From: Bacteroidota bacterium
GTDB taxonomy: Bacteria > Bacteroidota > Bacteroidia > Flavobacteriales_D > Sanyastnellaceae
Direction of reading: 5' to 3'
NCBI GenBank assembly: GCA_027619225.1
Contig: JAQCFW010000006.1
Coordinates: forward strand, 1-64,000
Length of the DNA stretch: 64,000 bases
In this document: positions 60,982 through 64,000 of the stretch, piece by piece
How the letters are laid out: the number at the start of each line of letters is the position of its first letter
Position numbering within the stretch: position 1 is the stretch's first letter
Program-made: the position numbers and the translations under genes
The notes under the pieces: generated by a model
What the model was told of the DNA's origin: nothing
The model's input: only the letters and a program-made list of their open reading frames with translations
The model's database searches: none

Positions 60982-62415
60982 ATGAGAACTCATGCTCCAC
61001 TTTTGCCATATGTTGTAGGTTTTTGGCTAGGTACATCTTTGGGATTAGGTAAGTTGGTAGCATGGGATTTTATTTTAATTATTTGGATAATCTCTGGATG
61101 TTGGATAGGATTTAGATGGTCCTTGAAATTTACTTTATACCGTTTCATTTTTTTTGTTGCGTGTACTGCTCTAGGTTTTCTTAGAGCAAGTTCACACGTG
61201 GCTAATGTGCCTTATAAAAGTGGTGATTTGATTGTTTTAACTTTAAAAAGCTGTAAGCCTCAACCAGTTCATTATGGTAGGAATATCTACGGTTATGCAA
61301 GTACAAGAGAAGTAGGTAAAGTGGGGATTATTTGGCCCAATCAAATAAAGTTTCCTTCTACCGAAAGCATTGCATTAGGGATCTGGAAGCCCTTTGAAGA
61401 TAAAAAACTCGGATTCTTCGATGTGAAAGCATATTATGAAAGCTTGGGGTGCAATGGAGTATTTAGGCCTGTTAAATCGTTGTGTCTAGATAGGTCAATT
61501 CCAATATCTTCAACTTATAGATTGACTATGAAAAACAACCTTGAGGAAGCTGGTGTTGAGAAGCATGCTTTGGGTTTTATGTTAGGTTTATCTACTGGTG
61601 ATAAAAGTCTTTTAAGTAGAAAGGCAAAAGACTTGTTTGCCAGAGCTGGTCTATCTCATCTTCTTGCGGTAAGTGGCTATCATGTAGGGCTCGTGGGATT
61701 TATTCCATTGTTATTTCTAAGAAGTCGAAGACGGGAAATTAAATATTTATCAGGTTTTGGATTGGTGGGGATTTGGACATTTATAATTGCATGTGGAAGC
61801 CCTTGGTCTGCAATAAGATCAGGAATTATGCTGACCGTTGCCATTGCTGGGAAATGGTCAAGTCAGTCTGTTCTACCTTGGCAAGCTCTCTGTGTAGCTG
61901 CTTGGATTGTGGCTTGGATAGATCCATATGCGCCACAACAGTTAGGCACTCAATTAAGTTTTGCTGCTACAGCAGGGATTTTATCAGTTGTTTCTAAACC
62001 CAAATGGTTGATGTTAAGAATCCCCATTGCTGCACAAATCGCTACATTAGCTTGGCTGGCATCGGTTTTTCAAAAGGTTCCAATTTTCTTTTTACCCTTA
62101 AATGTAATTGCGAGTGTTCTTGTGACTTTTATCGGAGCGACAATTGGCCTTGGTAGTTTTGCTATGACAATTGATCCCGTGATGGGAAATGCAATATTGA
62201 GTTTCGGTGGGCTTATAACAAGGAAATCCATTCAGGCGCTTCAATGGATTGATAAATCAATTCCTTTAGAGATGAATATTGATTCAGTGGGTCACTTTAT
62301 TGCCGCATCGCTATCCGGTGTGGCGTGGTTGCTCAAGGATACGATCCCATTTATGCTATCACGACTGATAACAGCTACAGCAATACTGTATTTTGTTATT
62401 AATCTTCTTAGTTAA
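60982..62415 (+). CDS. ComEC/Rec2-type membrane protein, short form
   Basis: A 477-residue multi-pass membrane protein of the ComEC/Rec2 family, the channel that brings single-stranded DNA into the cell in natural transformation. The N-terminal OB-like extracellular part (about 85-170) is followed by the Competence domain, with GLSTGDKSLLSRKAKDLFAR near 204-223, the signature GLSHLLAVSGYHVGLVGF near 225-242, and SAIRSGIMLTVAIAG near 275. No C-terminal metallo-beta-lactamase domain is present, so any nuclease activity must come from elsewhere. Competence genes comEA and dprA are not in the window. It overlaps the convergent small gene by 8 nt. Confidence 0.85.
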   Translation: MRTHAPLLPYVVGFWLGTSLGLGKLVAWDFILIIWIISGCWIGFRWSLKFTLYRFIFFVACTALGFLRASSHVANVPYKSGDLIVLTLKSCKPQPVHYGRNIYGYASTREVGKVGIIWPNQIKFPSTESIALGIWKPFEDKKLGFFDVKAYYESLGCNGVFRPVKSLCLDRSIPISSTYRLTMKNNLEEAGVEKHALGFMLGLSTGDKSLLSRKAKDLFARAGLSHLLAVSGYHVGLVGFIPLLFLRSRRREIKYLSGFGLVGIWTFIIACGSPWSAIRSGIMLTVAIAGKWSSQSVLPWQALCVAAWIVAWIDPYAPQQLGTQLSFAATAGILSVVSKPKWLMLRIPIAAQIATLAWLASVFQKVPIFFLPLNVIASVLVTFIGATIGLGSFAMTIDPVMGNAILSFGGLITRKSIQALQWIDKSIPLEMNIDSVGHFIAASLSGVAWLLKDTIPFMLSRLITATAILYFVINLLS

Positions 62416-62662
62416 GCTTAAGTAAGTTAGTCAGCACTTGGTCGACATAACCTTCCCACTCGGGGATATGAGCAAGAGGCAATATAGCATTCACTCTATT
62501 GTTTCTGCGGGAGTATATGGCCTCAACGAAAAATCCATCTAATTCGTAGATGCATAAAATGTATCTATCCTCTACTACTCGAGACGCATAACAAATCCCT
62601 TTGTCCCACATATAGCTGGTTTTCTCATTAAGAGGAAGGCGGTTGAATAGATTGAGTTCCAT
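62408..62662 (-). CDS. Small conserved hypothetical protein (84 aa)
   Basis: An 84-residue protein resembling small conserved proteins of Flavobacteriales that I cannot tie to a named family. The N-terminus (NLFNRLPLNEKTSYMWDKGI) and the aromatic beta-strand pattern (DRYILCIYELDGFFVEAIYS) suggest a small alpha/beta fold. There is no signal peptide or transmembrane segment. Codon use looks like its neighbours. The gene overlaps the end of comEC by 8 nt (convergent) and is divergent from the HMG-CoA lyase gene. Function unknown. Confidence 0.7.
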   Translation of the reverse strand: MELNLFNRLPLNEKTSYMWDKGICYASRVVEDRYILCIYELDGFFVEAIYSRRNNRVNAILPLAHIPEWEGYVDQVLTNLLKLN

Positions 62663-62745
62663 AGTTGAATCTTTTGTTAGATACTCACTTTACGCAACTA
62701 CTTAGAATAAGGTTTCATTTTTAATGAATAAAAACATCTTCTTTC

Positions 62746-62753
62746 TACCTTCG
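62746..62753 (+). promoter_or_regulatory. -7-like box abutting the HMG-CoA lyase start
   Basis: TACCTTCG differs from TAnnTTTG at one base and ends 4 nt before the ATG at 62758, the same arrangement as at pdxH and DUF2797. Confidence 0.4.
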
Positions 62754-62757
62754 TTTC

Positions 62758-63627
62758 ATGGATAGAATTCATTTGGTTGAATGCCCAAGGGATGCATTAC
62801 AAGGTTGGCCTCACAAAATCTCTACAGAAGATAAGATCACATATTATCGTGCTCTATTAGATGTGGGCTTCGATACATTAGATTTAGGATCATTTGTCTC
62901 TCCTAGAGCTGTTCCTTCAATGGCGAATACAGACAAGGTGCTTTCTGTTTTAGAAGATGAATCCGTTTTACCTAAGCCAGGAACTAGAGCGCTTGTTATA
63001 GTAGCTAATGAGCGTGGGGCACAACAAGCAAGCGTATTTAAAACGGTGAACGACTTAGGTTTCCCATTGTCATTGTCAGAGTCCTTTCAGCAGAGGAATA
63101 CTGGCGCAAGTATTGATGAAGCGTTTGAAAGGCTTGAGAAAATACAATCCATTTGTCAAAACAATGACAAAAGGCTTGTCGTCTATCTAAGTATGGGATT
63201 TGGCAATCCATATGGTGACCCTTGGCATGAAGATATGTTGGCCAAATTTTCCACAAAACTTCATAGAGATCTCGGCGTGGGAGTTGTCGCTTTAAGTGAT
63301 ACCGTGGGTACGGCAAGTGAAGAAATAGTTGAAAAAGCTTTTAAGGGAGTTATCTCTGAATTGCCAGATGTGGAATTCGGTGCTCACTTGCATCTTCATG
63401 CGACTGAAGGTTTAAAAAAAATCGAGGCTGCACTTAAAGGGGGTTGTCGTCGATTTGATGGAGCTATTCGAGGAATAGGTGGATGTCCTATGGCTCAAGA
63501 TGACCTAGTTGGTAACGCTCCAACTGAACAAATGATTGAGTTGTTTACTTCGAAAGGTCTGTGGAGTGTGAAAGATGAGAGAGCTTGGAGTCAATCACAA
63601 AGTCTTGCGGCTTCTATTTTCGAGTAG
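62758..63627 (+). CDS. Hydroxymethylglutaryl-CoA lyase
   Basis: An HMGL-type TIM-barrel enzyme of 289 residues; HMG-CoA lyase splits HMG-CoA into acetyl-CoA and acetoacetate, the final step of leucine breakdown. The catalytic arginine-aspartate pair is in ECPRDALQGW near 8-17, GSFVSPRAVPSMANTDKVL lies near 42-60, the metal histidines are in FGAHLHLHATEGL near 207-219, and the catalytic cysteine in GIGGCPMAQDDLVGNAPTE near 239-257. The PRDALQ and GNAPTE blocks differ slightly from the textbook PRDGLQ and GNVATE. Related Claisen-type lyases are possible. It appears monocistronic. The mvaB name would fit, but I am not certain. Confidence 0.87.
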   Translation: MDRIHLVECPRDALQGWPHKISTEDKITYYRALLDVGFDTLDLGSFVSPRAVPSMANTDKVLSVLEDESVLPKPGTRALVIVANERGAQQASVFKTVNDLGFPLSLSESFQQRNTGASIDEAFERLEKIQSICQNNDKRLVVYLSMGFGNPYGDPWHEDMLAKFSTKLHRDLGVGVVALSDTVGTASEEIVEKAFKGVISELPDVEFGAHLHLHATEGLKKIEAALKGGCRRFDGAIRGIGGCPMAQDDLVGNAPTEQMIELFTSKGLWSVKDERAWSQSQSLAASIFE

Positions 63628-63634
63628 AGAATCA

Positions 63635-63653
63635 ATTTAAGCAGTGCTTAAAT
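63635..63653. repeat. 19-nt near-perfect palindrome after the HMG-CoA lyase gene
   Basis: ATTTAAGCA, one G, then TGCTTAAAT: 9-bp perfect arms, 8 nt after the stop codon, between convergent genes. No T-tract follows, and the AT-rich stem makes it a weak terminator. The symmetry is that of a dimeric protein-binding site. Confidence 0.6.
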
Positions 63654-63786
63654 ACATCAATGGAATATAAACTTTTAGATAGTGCGATAGTTTCTATTTG
63701 AAACTCTGAAATAAAAATGCTGTAATTTCTCATAATCATCTATACGAGTGCAAGAAATAAAAGGTTGCATTATTTTTAATCTCGTA

Positions 63787-64000
63787 TTAACCAAGAGTGA
63801 CATAAGCGATTGTGAGTCCCAATAAAGTTGCTATAAGTTTATTGTAATTAAAGGCATGCCCCTCCCCGCTTTCAAATATGACTGTTGTTGATACGTGTAA
63901 AAGAATTCCAATTACTAAGCCGTGAGTAGCAGACATAAAAGTGCTTACTCCACCAGGGAGAGCAACGCCAGAGTGAATTATTGTATCATAGATGTACATG
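63787..64000 (-). CDS. ZIP family metal transporter, C-terminal fragment
   Basis: Only the last 70 or so residues are in the window; the gene runs off the right edge. It shows two hydrophobic helices, SATHGLVIGILLHVSTTVIF and KLIATLLGLTIAYVTL, separated by ESGEGHAFNYN. The GILLHVSTTVIFE pattern with a helix histidine resembles the C-terminal transmembrane region of ZIP divalent-metal transporters. It lies 159 nt from the convergent HMG-CoA lyase gene. The assignment rests on a short stretch. Confidence 0.55.
   Translation of the reverse strand, partial: MYIYDTIIHSGVALPGGVSTFMSATHGLVIGILLHVSTTVIFESGEGHAFNYNKLIATLLGLTIAYVTLG

Noticed and set aside
63689-63705. AGTTTC/GAAACT small hairpin near the right edge
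   Set aside because: Only six base pairs and no T-tract on either strand; expected by chance in AT-rich sequence.

Overview
This window looks like a chromosomal segment of a free-living, probably marine member of the Bacteroidota, order Flavobacteriales. The signs are secreted proteins with type IX secretion (T9SS) C-terminal sorting domains, promoter boxes of the Bacteroidota form TAnnTTTG, no evident Shine-Dalgarno sequences, a transketolase split into two genes, a PyrR-PyrB pair, and lineage-typical families (GWxTD protein, GH92 mannosidase, PD40 lipoproteins). By eye the GC content is about 40%. I saw no phage, transposase, integrase, CRISPR array or replication origin. Most genes are housekeeping, with secreted and surface genes scattered among them.

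Layout. 1-2533: a partial secreted-protein gene, DUF2797, YqgE and an HSL-type esterase. 2541-10613: a tight four-gene minus-strand run (transcribed PaaZ-like enzyme, S41 peptidase, GH92 alpha-mannosidase, class-III aminotransferase). 10954-14169: a strongly codon-biased T9SS protein, a PhoD-type phosphatase lipoprotein and PdxH. 14204-18974: RlmI and RecQ (minus), divergent from TpiA and PrmA. 19020-25597: a 1,500-residue secreted beta-rich protein of unknown function and a FadH-type dienoyl-CoA reductase. 25581-28053: PlsC, an RluE-like pseudouridine synthase and a TolB-like lipoprotein (minus). 28099-29148: RNase P RNA and a small basic putative DNA-binding protein. 29249-34064: proline-catabolic PruA, a TPR/PD40/SPOR envelope protein and a lamin-tail T9SS protein. 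34205-41475: ribosomal protein S1 with an acidic head and a lysine-rich tail, PyrR, PyrB, a STAS protein, an SprB-like T9SS protein, RNase Z and a LuxR-type response regulator. 41600-45296: IlvE, MsrA, an LPP20-like lipoprotein, a DUF6913-like protein and DapA. 45298-48551: the two transketolase halves with a von Willebrand A (vWA) gene between them. 48689-58009: YchF, an NTF2-like protein, a rhomboid, DivIC, ClpC, GyrA and a TPR protein. 58196-64000: tRNA-Ser(UGA), a GWxTD protein, a GT2 glycosyltransferase, a short ComEC, a small conserved protein, an HMG-CoA lyase and a partial ZIP transporter.

The genes form short operons joined by ATGA-type overlaps: GH92-aminotransferase, RecQ-RlmI, RluE-PlsC, PyrR-PyrB, transketolase N-vWA-transketolase C, YchF-NTF2, GWxTD-GT2. 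Terminators are clear after the 10954-11913 gene, rnpB, the 28603-29148 gene, rpsA and tRNA-Ser. Exact or near-exact TAnnTTTG boxes lie before many genes, and at several the box ends only 4-5 nt before the start codon.

No obviously new defence or mobile system is visible. The observations I would follow first are the vWA gene inserted in the transketolase operon, the bipolar S1 protein and its leader hairpin, the PaaZ/S41/GH92/aminotransferase operon, the 1,500-residue envelope protein and the probable leaderless genes.
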